Counted from the first letter of the stretch, positions 31,552 to 40,128 are shown. The stretch: 64,000 nucleotides of DNA from Pseudonocardia halophobica (GCF_027922425.1 NZ_BSFQ01000007.1:124001-188000), one strand, 5' to 3'. Notes: generated by a model from the sequence alone, not told the origin. A program made the numbers and translations.

Positions 31552-33144
31552 ATGACCACGGACACCCGCAGCACCGCCGCACACACCGGCTCCGCGCCGG
31601 CACCGCTCTGGGCGGAGACGACCGTCGGGACGCTGGTGCTCCGCGCGCTGCGCCGGTACCCGGACCGCACCGCCTTCGCCACCGACACCGGAACGCTCAC
31701 CTACGCCGCCGTGACGGAGCTCGTCGGGCGGATCCAACGGGTACTGGCCGACCGCGGCCTCCGGCGGGGCGACCGGATCGGGCTGCTCGCCGGCAACAGT
31801 CCGGAGGCCTGGTGCGCGGGGATCGCGGTGCAGGCGTCGGGCATGGCGACGTCATGGCTGCACCCGCTCGGTTCGGTGGAGGACCAGCTCTACCAGCTCG
31901 CCGACCTCGACGCCGCCGCCTGCCTCGTCGACGCCCAGCGGCACGCCGGCCGCGGGGCCGAGCTCGCCGCCCGCTCCGGCGACGTCCCGGTGCTCGGCCT
32001 CGGCCCGTCGGAGTTCGGACCCGACCTGCTCGCGGAGACCGCAGCGGTGGGTGCGGCGACCGCCCACGACGTCGCCCACGTCGACGACATCGCGCTGGTC
32101 AACTACACCGGCGGCACCACCGGCCGGCCGAAGGGCGTGATGCGCCGGCACCCCGCCGTCAGCCACATCATGTCGATCGGCACGCTCACCGACTTCGAGA
32201 TCCCGTTCGACGCCCGCTACCTCGCCGTCGCGCCGATCACGCACGTCGCGGGCACCAAGGTCGTGCCGGTCCTGCAGCGCGGCGGGACCGTGCACCTGCA
32301 GGACGGCTTCGATCCCGGCCGCTTCCTGGCGACCGTCGAGCGGGAGCGGATCACGATGACCCTCGCCGTGCCGACGATGATCTACGCGCTGCTCGACCAT
32401 CCCGCCCTCGACCGCACCGACCTGAGCTCGCTGGAGCTGCTGCTCTACGGTGCCTCCCCCATGTCGCCGACCCGGCTGGCGGAGGGGCTGGAGCGGATCG
32501 GCCCGGTGTTCTCCCAGCTCTACGGCCAGACCGAGTGCTACCCGATCAGCGTGCTGCGCCGGGCCGAGCACGCCGACCCGACGCTCGAGGGCTCGTGCGG
32601 CGTCCCGATCAGCACCGTCGACGTCGCCCTCCTCGACCCGGAGGGCAACCCGGTCGAGCCCGGCGAACCCGGCGAGATCTGCGTCCGCGGTCCCGGAACC
32701 ATGGAGGAGTACTGGCGCAAGCCGGACCTGACCGCGCAGGCCTTCGCGTACGGCTGGCTGCACACCGGCGACGTCGCCCGGCGCGACGACCGCGGCTACC
32801 TCACGATCGTCGACCGCACCAAGGACATGATCATCAGTGGTGGCTTCAACGTCTTCCCCCGTGAGGTGGAGGACGCGCTGACCAGCCACGACGCCGTCGC
32901 GATGGCCGCGGTGTTCGGGCTCCCCGACGAGAAGTGGGGCGAGGCGGTGACCGCCGCGGTCGTGCTGCGGCCCGGCGCGACGGCGACCGCGGAGGAGCTC
33001 ACCGCGCACGTGCGGGCGCTCAAGGGCGCGGTGCAGACGCCGAAGTCGGTCCACCTGGTCGACGCCCTGCCGACCACGGCCGTCGGCAAGATCGACAAGA
33101 AGGCGCTGCGGGCGGGCCTGCGGACCGGCGGGCTCGAGCGGTAG
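31552..33144 (+). CDS. AMP-forming acyl-CoA ligase
   Basis: This 530-aa ANL-superfamily enzyme adenylates a carboxylic acid and transfers it to CoA. Motifs are the P-loop-like VNYTGGTTGRPKGVMRRH (about 182-199), LYGQTECYPISVLRRAEH, WLHTGDVARRDDRGYLTIVD (about 402-421), RTKDMIISGGFNVFPREVED, and the C-terminal lysine region TTAVGKIDKKALR. The ATG at 31552 has GAGGGAG upstream. Substrate class (fatty, aromatic or steroid side chain) cannot be decided. It may act with the NPD-like protein just upstream. Confidence 0.9.
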   Translation: MTTDTRSTAAHTGSAPAPLWAETTVGTLVLRALRRYPDRTAFATDTGTLTYAAVTELVGRIQRVLADRGLRRGDRIGLLAGNSPEAWCAGIAVQASGMATSWLHPLGSVEDQLYQLADLDAAACLVDAQRHAGRGAELAARSGDVPVLGLGPSEFGPDLLAETAAVGAATAHDVAHVDDIALVNYTGGTTGRPKGVMRRHPAVSHIMSIGTLTDFEIPFDARYLAVAPITHVAGTKVVPVLQRGGTVHLQDGFDPGRFLATVERERITMTLAVPTMIYALLDHPALDRTDLSSLELLLYGASPMSPTRLAEGLERIGPVFSQLYGQTECYPISVLRRAEHADPTLEGSCGVPISTVDVALLDPEGNPVEPGEPGEICVRGPGTMEEYWRKPDLTAQAFAYGWLHTGDVARRDDRGYLTIVDRTKDMIISGGFNVFPREVEDALTSHDAVAMAAVFGLPDEKWGEAVTAAVVLRPGATATAEELTAHVRALKGAVQTPKSVHLVDALPTTAVGKIDKKALRAGLRTGGLER

Positions 33145-33147
33145 CCC

Positions 33148-34242
33148 TCACCCCTCCCCCGGGTCGGCCGCCGCACGCAGCCGCTCCAGCTCGTGCTCGG
33201 CCGCCCCGAGCCGCCGGTGCAGGTCGGCCGCCTCCCGCGCGTGCTCGGCGGCGCGCCGGTCGATCGCGGCCGCGTGCTCCTCCCGCAGCCGGTCCTGCTC
33301 CGTGCGGTGCCGGGCGGCCGTCCGGTCCCGTTCCTCGGCGGCGGCGGCCCGGACGGCGTCCAGCCGGGAGGCGTGCTCCTCCCGGAGGCCGGCCAGCGCG
33401 GTGTCCAGCTCGTCGCGATGGGTGACGGCCGCCTCGCGTGCCCGCTGCCGCTCCGCGTCGAGCTCCGTCCGGCGGGCGGCCAGCTCCGTCCGGTGGGCCT
33501 CGGCGGCCTCGCGGGCCCGGCGTCGTTCGGTGTCGAGCTCGGTGTCCCGGGCGGTCAGGGTGGCGCGCAGCGCGGCGAGCTCGTCGCGCAGCTGTGCGGT
33601 CTGTGCGGCGGCGGCCTCGGCGAGGTCCTCGGCGCGCACGGCCCGGTCCTCGAGCGCGACGGACCGGCCCTCGGCCCGCAGCTGCTCGCGCTCCGCGGCG
33701 GCCGCGGCCTGCTTCGCCCGCGTGCGCGCCCGCTCGGCCTCCGTCCGCAGCTCGACCGCCTCCGCGGCCCGGGCGCCGGCCTCGGCCGCCATCGACTCGG
33801 CCCGCACCGCGCGCTCCTCCGCCGCCAGCCGCGCACCGTGGTCCTCCGCCGACCGCGCCAGGGCCGCGTCCCGCGCGGCCAGTGCCTCGCGCACCTCGTC
33901 GTCGAGCTGGGTACGCAGCACGGCCACGCCGTCGAGCACCGCGGCCAGCGGGCCGGCCGCCGCGGCGAGCCGAGCCCCGAGGTCGTCGACGGCGGTGACC
34001 GCGCCCGCGGTGTCCCCCTCCTCCCGCAGCGACTCGACGGCCACGAACGCCGCCTCGGCGTCCTTGCAGCTCAGCCCCTTCGTCCCCCAGCTCCGCCCGT
34101 CCTGGCAGTAGCGCGGCCGGTTGCCCCTGCCCACAAGCACGGGCAGCGGCTCCCGGCAGCGCCGGAAGGCGCACCGGCGGGGTTCCGCCACCGCTCCCGA
34201 GTCGGTTTCCGCAGGTCGCATCGCCGTCGCCGCATCTTCCAC
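33148..34242 (-). CDS. Zinc-finger plus long coiled-coil protein, unknown function
   Basis: This 364-aa protein begins with a four-cysteine module: Cys24, Cys29, Cys46 and Cys59 in RRCAFRRCREPLP, RPRYCQDGRSWG and KGLSCKDAEA. The rest (about 85-355) is an almost unbroken Ala/Glu/Arg-rich coiled coil with repeats such as AAVLDGVAVLRTQLDDEV and RTELDAERQRAREAA. The GTG at 34242 follows GGGAG and is preferred over in-frame upstream codons that cross an AT-rich leader. The shape recalls KfrA-like plasmid or chromosome-organising proteins, but the similarity is architectural only. It stops 3 bases from the convergent acyl-CoA ligase gene. Confidence 0.75.
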   Translation of the reverse strand: MEDAATAMRPAETDSGAVAEPRRCAFRRCREPLPVLVGRGNRPRYCQDGRSWGTKGLSCKDAEAAFVAVESLREEGDTAGAVTAVDDLGARLAAAAGPLAAVLDGVAVLRTQLDDEVREALAARDAALARSAEDHGARLAAEERAVRAESMAAEAGARAAEAVELRTEAERARTRAKQAAAAAEREQLRAEGRSVALEDRAVRAEDLAEAAAAQTAQLRDELAALRATLTARDTELDTERRRAREAAEAHRTELAARRTELDAERQRAREAAVTHRDELDTALAGLREEHASRLDAVRAAAAEERDRTAARHRTEQDRLREEHAAAIDRRAAEHAREAADLHRRLGAAEHELERLRAAADPGEG

Positions 34243-34314
34243 CGTGCATCTCCCAGAATTACGCAACTCGTATTCGATACTCAGACTTACATCTCTGTAG
34301 TTCGAAGAGTACTG

Positions 34315-34344
34315 GACCCGGGAGAACACCTCTTCTCCTGGGTC
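34315..34344. repeat. 12-bp inverted repeat upstream of the coiled-coil gene
   Basis: GACCCGGGAGAA (34315-34326) and TTCTCCTGGGTC (34333-34344) pair with one G-T mismatch around a 6-base loop. It lies about 75 bases upstream of the coiled-coil gene start and could be an operator or an RNA hairpin in its leader. Confidence 0.55.
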
Positions 34345-34530
34345 AGAAGGCCGCCCGGGGGCGAGGAGGTGCCAGAAAAGTGGAAGGTGCCGCGCGACAG
34401 GAACGAGCGACTCAAGGCGCGCACGTCCGACCGTGCCGGCCACCCGTCGCCGGGGCCGGCGGAGCCCGCTCCACATCGGCCGGCTCGAGGGCGCAGCTCA
34501 CGCGATCGCGCCGCGGAGCATTCCTGTCAC

Positions 34531-34637
34531 GGCACACCGGCCGCGCGTGGCACACCCGGTCAACTGGGGTGTGCCGTCGACCCCTCCGGTGTGCGACCGC
34601 ACGGGCGCAGGTGTGCCGCGCCCCTTCCGAGTGTGCG
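34531..34637. repeat. Six GGTGTGCC-type octamers spaced about 20 bp
   Basis: GGCACACC occurs at 34531 and 34549. Its complement form GGTGTGCC or a close variant occurs at 34568, 34588 (final G), 34610 and 34630 (AGTGTGCG). The start-to-start steps are 18, 19, 20, 22 and 20 bases, close to two helical turns each. The orientation switches after the second copy. This resembles an iteron or cooperative operator array. It could also be chance in GC-rich DNA. Confidence 0.5.
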
Positions 34638-34912
34638 GACCCCCGACGGCTCGACTGCCGGCCGGGCGTGGTGGCGGCGCGACCGCCCGATCCTCGTGGA
34701 TTGACCGCGCCGTTGCGGTCCTGGGAGCGGCCGCGCCGCTGCGGGTTCCGAAAGTGGGTTGAGGACCCGCACCCTCGCTGTTCCCAGCCTCGCCCCGCCG
34801 CCGAACGCCGTGTACAGGTTCGGCTGCGGTGTGCCCAGGTTCGGGTAAGCGCGCACCTCCCCCTCGCTCGGCCTTGGGGATCACCTCCGCGTGAACCGCG
34901 GCGTGTGGTCGG

Positions 34913-35965
34913 ATGACGGGCATGCAGCGACGCGTGACGGAGTTCTGCGAACGGTTCGGCCTGCGGCTGCCGATCCTCGAGGCGCCGATGGCCGGGGCCT
35001 GCCCGCCGGAGCTGGCGATCGCGGTGGCCGAGGCGGGCGGGATGGGCGCCGACGGGGTCGTCCTCGACCCGCCCGAGCAGATCACGGCGTGGGTGGAGCG
35101 ATTCCGCGCGGGCTCGGCCGGAGCCCTCCAGCTCAACATCTGGATCCCCGACCCGCCGGTCGACGCCCCCGACCGCCTGCGCGCCGCCGAGGACTACCTC
35201 GCGGGCTTCGGCGCGCCGGGCGAACCGGGTCCGGCGGGCCCGGTGTTCGCCGAGCAGTGCGAGGCCATGCTCGACGCCGCGCCGACCGTGATCTCCTCGA
35301 TCATGGGACTCTTCGAGCCCGACTACGTCGAGCGGATGCACGCCCGCGGCATCGCCTGGTTCGCCTGCGCGACCACCCTGGAGGACGCGCTCGCCGCCCA
35401 GGAGGCCGGCGCCGACGCGATCGTCGCGCAGGGCATGGAGGCGGGCGGCCACCGCGGGACGTTCGATCCGGCCGCGGCCGAGCACACGAACGTCGGGCTC
35501 TTCGCCCTGCTCCCCCACCTCGCCGACCGGCTGCGAGTGCCCGTCGTCGCCGCCGGCGGGATCGCCGACGGCCGGGGCGTGGCCGCGGCGCTGGCGCTGG
35601 GCGCCAGCGCCGTCCAGGTGGGCACGGCGCTCCTGCGGTCGCCCGAGGCCGGCATCGACGAGACCTGGGCGTCGGCCCTGGCGGAGCTGCCACCGGAGCG
35701 GACCGTGCCCACCCGCGCCTACTCCGGGCGGCTCGGCCGGGCCGTGCCGACGGAGTTCGTCACCGGCTGGGCCCGGCCGGAGGCACCCGCGCCCGCGCCC
35801 TACCCCCACCAGCGCCGGCTCGTGGGTCAGTGGCGGCGCGGGGGCGCGACGGGCGTGGACCGGGTCAACCAGTGGGCCGGCCAGGGTGCGGCGCTGGCGC
35901 GGCAGGCCCCGGCCGGGACGATCGTGCAGGAGATGTGGGAGACCGCCCGCGCACTTCTCGCCTAG
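34913..35965 (+). CDS. Nitronate monooxygenase (NPD family)
   Basis: The 350-aa FMN protein keeps the class I features: PILEAPMAGACPPELAIAVA at the N-terminus, the catalytic His in IVAQGMEAGGHRGTFDP (about 176-192), phosphate-binding VVAAGGIADGRGVAAALALG (about 212-231), VQVGTALLRSPEAGI, and the C-terminal TRAYSGRLGRAVPTEF. It should oxidise alkyl nitronates such as propionate-3-nitronate. It is clearly more canonical than the relative at 30551. The ATG at 34913 begins MTGMQRRV. No partner gene is adjacent. Confidence 0.9.
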   Translation: MTGMQRRVTEFCERFGLRLPILEAPMAGACPPELAIAVAEAGGMGADGVVLDPPEQITAWVERFRAGSAGALQLNIWIPDPPVDAPDRLRAAEDYLAGFGAPGEPGPAGPVFAEQCEAMLDAAPTVISSIMGLFEPDYVERMHARGIAWFACATTLEDALAAQEAGADAIVAQGMEAGGHRGTFDPAAAEHTNVGLFALLPHLADRLRVPVVAAGGIADGRGVAAALALGASAVQVGTALLRSPEAGIDETWASALAELPPERTVPTRAYSGRLGRAVPTEFVTGWARPEAPAPAPYPHQRRLVGQWRRGGATGVDRVNQWAGQGAALARQAPAGTIVQEMWETARALLA

Positions 35966-35975
35966 TAGTACGGCG

Positions 35976-35990
35976 GCCGCGATCCGCGGC
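35976..35990. terminator. Short GC hairpin between convergent genes
   Basis: GCCGCG-ATC-CGCGGC forms a 6-bp stem 11 bases after the stop of the nitronate monooxygenase gene and 20 bases before the end of the next, convergent gene. Confidence 0.45.
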
Positions 35991-36010
35991 GACCCCGACC
36001 CGAGGGCGGC

Positions 36011-36307
36011 TCAGCCGGCCGACTCCCGGTCCTCGTGATCATGGTGGTGGTGACCGTGCGGCAGGCGCTCGGCGACGCGCCGGATCCTGCGCAGCAGCGG
36101 GATGCTCGGGTAGCGGTCGTGCTCGACCTTCTCCCGGAGCACCTCCAGGTACTCCGGGATCATGCGGCGCGGGATCCACCGCTCGATGAGGTCGAGCAGG
36201 GTGTAGCTGGGGTAGCGGCTCTCGCGGACCCTGTCGAGGAGCAGCTCGACCAGCCACTCGCGGATGTCGTCGCGGGTCAGGTCGTCATCGATCTCGTCGC
36301 GGGTCAT
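36011..36307 (-). CDS. Small charged protein with a His-rich tail, unknown function
   Basis: This 98-aa protein begins MTRDEIDDDLTRDDIREWLV. It holds three similar units of the form R-x-S/D-R-Y-P-S with a hydrophobic run (VRESRYPSYTLLDLIERWIP, VEHDRYPSIPLLRRIRRVAE), which suggests an internal helical repeat. The end is HGHHHHDHEDRESAG, a metal-binding style tail. The ATG at 36307 has GGAGG 11 bases upstream. I do not recognise the family. It is followed by a spacer and then an FAD reductase gene on the same strand. Confidence 0.65.
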   Translation of the reverse strand: MTRDEIDDDLTRDDIREWLVELLLDRVRESRYPSYTLLDLIERWIPRRMIPEYLEVLREKVEHDRYPSIPLLRRIRRVAERLPHGHHHHDHEDRESAG

Positions 36308-36444
36308 GTCGGGATCGACCTCCGCCGCCGTCGGGCCGTGAACCGCCTCCAGGGTCGGTCGGCCGGGGTGCCGGTGGTTAGGGACGAAGGGCCCGCCCGG
36401 CCGGGCCTCGCCCACGGGAACGGCTCGTCCGCCCCGGCCCAGCG

Positions 36445-37626
36445 TCAGGGTGCCGCCGGGGCGAGGAGGGGCCCTGCGGGCAGGCCCGCGCGACGACCGG
36501 TCCCCGGCCGCACGAACAGCGCACCGATCGTGGCCAGGGTGCGGGCGTGCGCGGCGCCCCGCCCCAGCCCGACCTCGACGACGTCGTCGAACACCGCCCG
36601 GTCCCGCGCCGCGGCGAGCACCGCGGCGTGCACGAACCGGGGGCTCCTCATCAGGCGGGCCAGGGCCGCGGTGTGCCGGTGGTGGCGGCCGAAGCAGCGG
36701 CGCAGGCTCGCCCGGTGGACCGCGCCCGCCGCCGCCCCGCAGAGCGCGGCCTGGCCGGCGAGCACCCCCGAGGCCACGGCGTCGAAGATGCCCTCGCCGG
36801 TGAGCGGGTTGACCAGCGAGGCGGCGTCGCCCGCGAGGAGCACCCGCCCGTCCGGCTGGACGCGGCCGCCGGTGGACAGGGGCAGGCGGTGGCCCCGGAC
36901 GGTCGACGGGTCGGGCTCCTGGCCCGGCAGCTGCGCGTCGAGCCCGGCGAGGAGCTCGTCGCGGCTGGTCGGCGCGGTGCCGTCGAAGACCCCGTACCCG
37001 ACGTTGGCGCCGCCGTCGGCGAGCGGGAAGGACCAGGCGTACGCGGGTCGGCGGCCCTCGGCGAAGGCGATGTGCAGCGCTCCCGGGGTCGCGGGGGCCT
37101 GCGGGCTGTAGCCGCGCACCGCCACGGCCATCCCTCGCGGCCGGGGCGGGATGCCGAGGCCACGGCGGACGACGGAGTTGGCGCCGTCGGTACCGATCAC
37201 CGTGCGCGCGGCCGTGTCGCCGTCGAGCACCACGTGGTCGGCGTGAGCCTCGACGCGACGGACGCGCTGGCGCCGCAACCGGGCCCCGCGCGTGACACAG
37301 GCCGTCACGAGCGCGTCGTCCAGCACGGCGCGGGGCACGACCCGGTTGGGACGGGCGCAGTCCCGGTCGACCACGGCCCCGCGCGGCGAGCGGACGCACA
37401 GCCGCGGCACGGCCCCGCCGAGGGTGGCCGACTCGGGCAGGCCCAGGGCGGCGAGGAGGTCGAAGACCCCCGCCGCGATCCCGTCGCCGCAGGTCTTGTC
37501 CCGGGGGAACCGGGCGGCGTCGAGCAGCAGCACCCGGGCGTCGGGCCGGAGCTGGAGCACCCTCAGGGCGGCCGCACTCCCGGCCGGTCCCGCCCCGACC
37601 ACGGCGACGTCGTACATCCCGGTCAT
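36445..37626 (-). CDS. Geranylgeranyl-reductase-family FAD oxidoreductase
   Basis: The 393-aa flavoprotein has the dinucleotide-binding motif VVGAGPAGSAAALRVL (about 9-24), the family mark RFPRDKTCGDGIAAGVFDLL (about 43-62), and the second FAD motif VLLAGDAASLVNPLTGEGI (about 285-303). It is a close relative of the protein at 48500-49675, including the tail RDRAVFDDVVEVGLGRG. Family members reduce isoprenoid double bonds or oxidise polyketides. The ATG at 37626 has GGGAGGG upstream. It is divergent from an IclR regulator. Its substrate is unknown. Confidence 0.85.
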   Translation of the reverse strand: MTGMYDVAVVGAGPAGSAAALRVLQLRPDARVLLLDAARFPRDKTCGDGIAAGVFDLLAALGLPESATLGGAVPRLCVRSPRGAVVDRDCARPNRVVPRAVLDDALVTACVTRGARLRRQRVRRVEAHADHVVLDGDTAARTVIGTDGANSVVRRGLGIPPRPRGMAVAVRGYSPQAPATPGALHIAFAEGRRPAYAWSFPLADGGANVGYGVFDGTAPTSRDELLAGLDAQLPGQEPDPSTVRGHRLPLSTGGRVQPDGRVLLAGDAASLVNPLTGEGIFDAVASGVLAGQAALCGAAAGAVHRASLRRCFGRHHRHTAALARLMRSPRFVHAAVLAAARDRAVFDDVVEVGLGRGAAHARTLATIGALFVRPGTGRRAGLPAGPLLAPAAP

Positions 37627-37671
37627 CGCGACCCTCCCCGCCGCCGGCCGGAGCACCGACGTCGCCGGGTG

Positions 37672-37698
37672 ATACCCCGGGACGCCATGACCGAAGAC
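37672..37698 (-). promoter_or_regulatory. Weak SigB/F-like promoter candidate for the FAD reductase
   Basis: On the minus strand, GTCT (37698-37695) is followed 17 bases later by GGGTAT (37677-37672), about 45 bases upstream of the ATG at 37626. The -10 matches the SigB/F consensus exactly; the -35 differs by one base from GTTT. Confidence 0.35.
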
Positions 37699-37753
37699 GA
37701 GTACGGACACTAGCGCCCACGCGGGTACGGCGGACGGACGAGCGGGAGCGGAC

Positions 37754-38530
37754 ATGGCGGGTCGAGGCCGACCGACGGGTCCGACGGGCCCGGTGCTGAC
37801 CCGCGGGCTCGCCCTGCTCGGCGCCTTCGGCCCCGCCCGCCCCGCGATGACCCTGAGCCAGCTCGCGCGGCACGCCGGGATGCCGCTCTCGACCGCCCAC
37901 CGGCTCCTCGGCGAACTCGTCGAGTGGGGCGCCCTCGAGCGCGACGACACCGGCTCCTACCGGATCGGGCTGCGCCTCTGGGAGCTCGGCGCGCTCGCCC
38001 CGCGGGGCCAGGGCCTGCGGGAACGCGCGCTGCCGTTCCTCGAGGACCTCTCCCAGATCACACGGGAGAACGTCCAGCTCGCCGTCCGCGAGGGCACCGA
38101 GGTCGTGTTCGTCGAGCGGATCGGCGGCTCCGGGGCGGTCCCGGTCCTCACCCGTGTCGGAGGGCGGTTCGCGCTGACCGCCACCGGCGTCGGGCTCGTG
38201 CTGCTCGCCCACGCCCCCACCGAGGTGCAGGAGGACGTCCTCGGCGGCCGGATCGAGCGCTTCACCGAGCGCACGGTCACCGATGCCGACGAGCTGCGCC
38301 GCATGCTCGCCGACGTCCGCGTGAACGGCTTCTCGATCAGCGACCGCCAGGTCACGATGGACGCGCTCTCCGTCGGCGCGCCGATCCAGGACGAGCGCGG
38401 CCAGGTCGTCGCGGCCGTCTCGCTCGTCGTCCGGCACGGCACGGCGTCGCCGCACACCCTCACGCCGCTGGTGCGCACCAGCGCACGGGCGATCACCCGC
38501 GCCCTCGCCGAGGGCTACCGCGCCGGCTGA
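37754..38530 (+). CDS. IclR-family transcriptional regulator
   Basis: The 258-aa protein has an N-terminal winged helix (MTLSQLARHAGMPLSTAHRL, about 32-51) and the IclR effector domain (about 80-255) with ENVQLAVREGTEVVFVERIG, FALTATGVGLVLLAHAPTE and GAPIQDERGQVVAAVSLVVR. IclR proteins often control aromatic catabolism. It stands directly upstream of, and codirectional with, the MFS-vanA-vanB genes, so it is probably their regulator. The 221-base spacer after it contains the candidate operator at 38556-38570. The ATG at 37754 is the first start in the frame. Confidence 0.9.
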   Translation: MAGRGRPTGPTGPVLTRGLALLGAFGPARPAMTLSQLARHAGMPLSTAHRLLGELVEWGALERDDTGSYRIGLRLWELGALAPRGQGLRERALPFLEDLSQITRENVQLAVREGTEVVFVERIGGSGAVPVLTRVGGRFALTATGVGLVLLAHAPTEVQEDVLGGRIERFTERTVTDADELRRMLADVRVNGFSISDRQVTMDALSVGAPIQDERGQVVAAVSLVVRHGTASPHTLTPLVRTSARAITRALAEGYRAG

Positions 38531-38555
38531 GCACGAGCCAGCCCGGCACAAACCC

Positions 38556-38570
38556 TTCCATTTTCCGGAA
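38556..38570. promoter_or_regulatory. Candidate IclR operator upstream of the vanillate locus
   Basis: TTCC-ATTTTCC-GGAA is an interrupted palindrome inside the spacer between the IclR gene and the MFS gene. It extends to CCTTCC and GGAAGG. IclR proteins bind TTCC/GGAA-type pseudo-palindromes. The evidence is position and shape only. Confidence 0.4.
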
Positions 38571-38751
38571 GGCCTGTTCGGCCGCGCCGGGCACGGAACG
38601 CATGCTCTCGGACACCGCACCGGGACCCGACCCGGGCGGCGCCCGCTCCCACCACGGCCGTCGTCACGGACCGGTGCGGGCCCCGACGCAGTCGACAACG
38701 GAGTGCTGCCATGCGTCCTCCCACCCTTCGCGTTCCCGAGGGCCGGCGCCG

Positions 38752-40128
38752 ATGAGCGCCACGGTCCGGGAGCTGATCGACGACCGACCGATGTCCCGCT
38801 TCCAGTGGGGCGCCGTCGTCGTGTGCGTGCTGCTGAACATGCTCGACGGCTTCGACGTGCTGGTCATGGCCTTCACCGGCAAGTCCGTCTCCGCCGACTG
38901 GGGACTCAACGGCGCCCAGCTCGGCCTGCTGCTGTCCGCGGGCCTGATCGGCATGGCCGTCGGCTCGATGGTCGTGGCGCCGTGGGCGGACCGGTTCGGC
39001 CGGCGGCCGATCGTGCTCGGATGCCTCGCCGTCGCGGCCGTCGCGATGCTGCTGTCGGCCGCCAGCCAGTCCCCCGCCCAGCTCGGCGTGCTCCGCGCGG
39101 TGACCGGCCTGGGGATCGGCGGCATCCTCGCCACCAGCAACGTGATCGCCGCCGAGTACGCCTCGAAGCGCTGGCGCGGACTCGCGGTGAGCCTGAACTC
39201 GACCGGCTACGCCCTGGGCGCCACGCTCGGCGGGCTGCTGGCCGCCGTGCTGATCGGCCAGTTCGGCTGGCGGGCGGTGTTCCTCGTCGGCGGCCTCGCG
39301 ACCGCCGCGTCGATCCCGCTGGTCTGGTGGCGCCTGCCCGAGTCCCTGGACTTCCTGCTGGCCCGCCGCCCGGCGGGGGCCCTGGAGCGGGTGAACGCGC
39401 TGCTCGCCCGGATGCGCCACGAGGCGCTGGCCGCCCTGCCCGAGCAGACGGCCGCGCCCAAGGGCGTCGGCGCCGGCTACAAGGAGCTGCTCACGCCGCG
39501 GCTGCGCCGCACCACGCTGGTGCTCTGGGTCGTCTTCTTCTGCATCATGGCGGGCTTCTACTTCGTGACGAGCTGGACGCCGACCCTGCTGGTCGAGGCC
39601 GGCCTCTCCCCCACGGCCGGGATCGCCGGCGGCACCCTGCTCAACGTCGGCGGGATCTTCGGCGCCGCGCTGCTCGGGCTGCTGGCCGCGAAGTTCGCCC
39701 TGCGCACCGTCCTGGCCACGTACCTGGTGGCCACCGGCGGGCTGCTGGCGATCTTCATCGGCGCGTCGTCCTCGCTCGCCGCGGCCTTCGCGATCGCCGC
39801 CGTGATCGGCGTGTTCGTCAACGGCTGCGTCGCCGGGCTCTACGCCCTCACCCCGACGGTCTACGACCCGGCCGTGCGCACCACCGGCGTGGGCACCGGC
39901 CTGGCCATCGGCCGCGCCGGGGCGATCCTCGCCCCGACGCTCGCCGGCACGCTGCTCGACGGCGGCTGGACGCCCGAGCAGCTCTACATCGCCTTCGGCG
40001 TGGTCTTCGTGGCCACCGCCGCCCTGCTCTTCCTCCTCCGGCTGCGCAGCACCACCCCGGACACCACCCCGGGCACCGCACCGCGCGCCGCCGGCACCAC
40101 CGTCCGACCCGAGGGAGCCACCTCATGA
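38752..40128 (+). CDS. MFS aromatic-acid:H+ symporter (AAHS family)
   Basis: The 458-aa transporter has twelve predicted membrane helices. It begins with RFQWGAVVVCVLLNMLDGFD, the DGxD mark of AAHS aromatic-acid carriers (about 16-35), and has the MFS loop APWADRFGRRPIVLG (about 79-93) and RWRGLAVSLNSTGYALGATL. The ATG at 38752 gives this normal N-terminus; GAGGG lies upstream. The stop overlaps vanA as ATGA. By context it should import vanillate, like VanK or PcaK, but closely related carriers take other benzoates. Confidence 0.9.
   Translation: MSATVRELIDDRPMSRFQWGAVVVCVLLNMLDGFDVLVMAFTGKSVSADWGLNGAQLGLLLSAGLIGMAVGSMVVAPWADRFGRRPIVLGCLAVAAVAMLLSAASQSPAQLGVLRAVTGLGIGGILATSNVIAAEYASKRWRGLAVSLNSTGYALGATLGGLLAAVLIGQFGWRAVFLVGGLATAASIPLVWWRLPESLDFLLARRPAGALERVNALLARMRHEALAALPEQTAAPKGVGAGYKELLTPRLRRTTLVLWVVFFCIMAGFYFVTSWTPTLLVEAGLSPTAGIAGGTLLNVGGIFGAALLGLLAAKFALRTVLATYLVATGGLLAIFIGASSSLAAAFAIAAVIGVFVNGCVAGLYALTPTVYDPAVRTTGVGTGLAIGRAGAILAPTLAGTLLDGGWTPEQLYIAFGVVFVATAALLFLLRLRSTTPDTTPGTAPRAAGTTVRPEGATS

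Larger units (their letters stand above)
34243..34912. other. Non-coding interval with hairpin and GTGTGC repeats
   Basis: These 670 bases lie between the divergent coiled-coil gene and the next NPD-like gene. No frame here looks like a protein; the open frames are rich in Arg/Pro/Ala and have no conserved text. The first 70 bases are AT-rich and likely hold the coiled-coil promoter. A hairpin follows at 34315-34344 and a spaced repeat set at 34531-34637, with one more GGTGTGCC near 34828. It is the longest gene-free stretch in the window. Confidence 0.7.

Noticed and set aside
34433-34762. Possible small protein genes in the 34.3-34.9 kb interval
   Set aside because: The frames are Arg/Pro/Ala-biased without ribosome sites, and the interval carries a repeat array instead.
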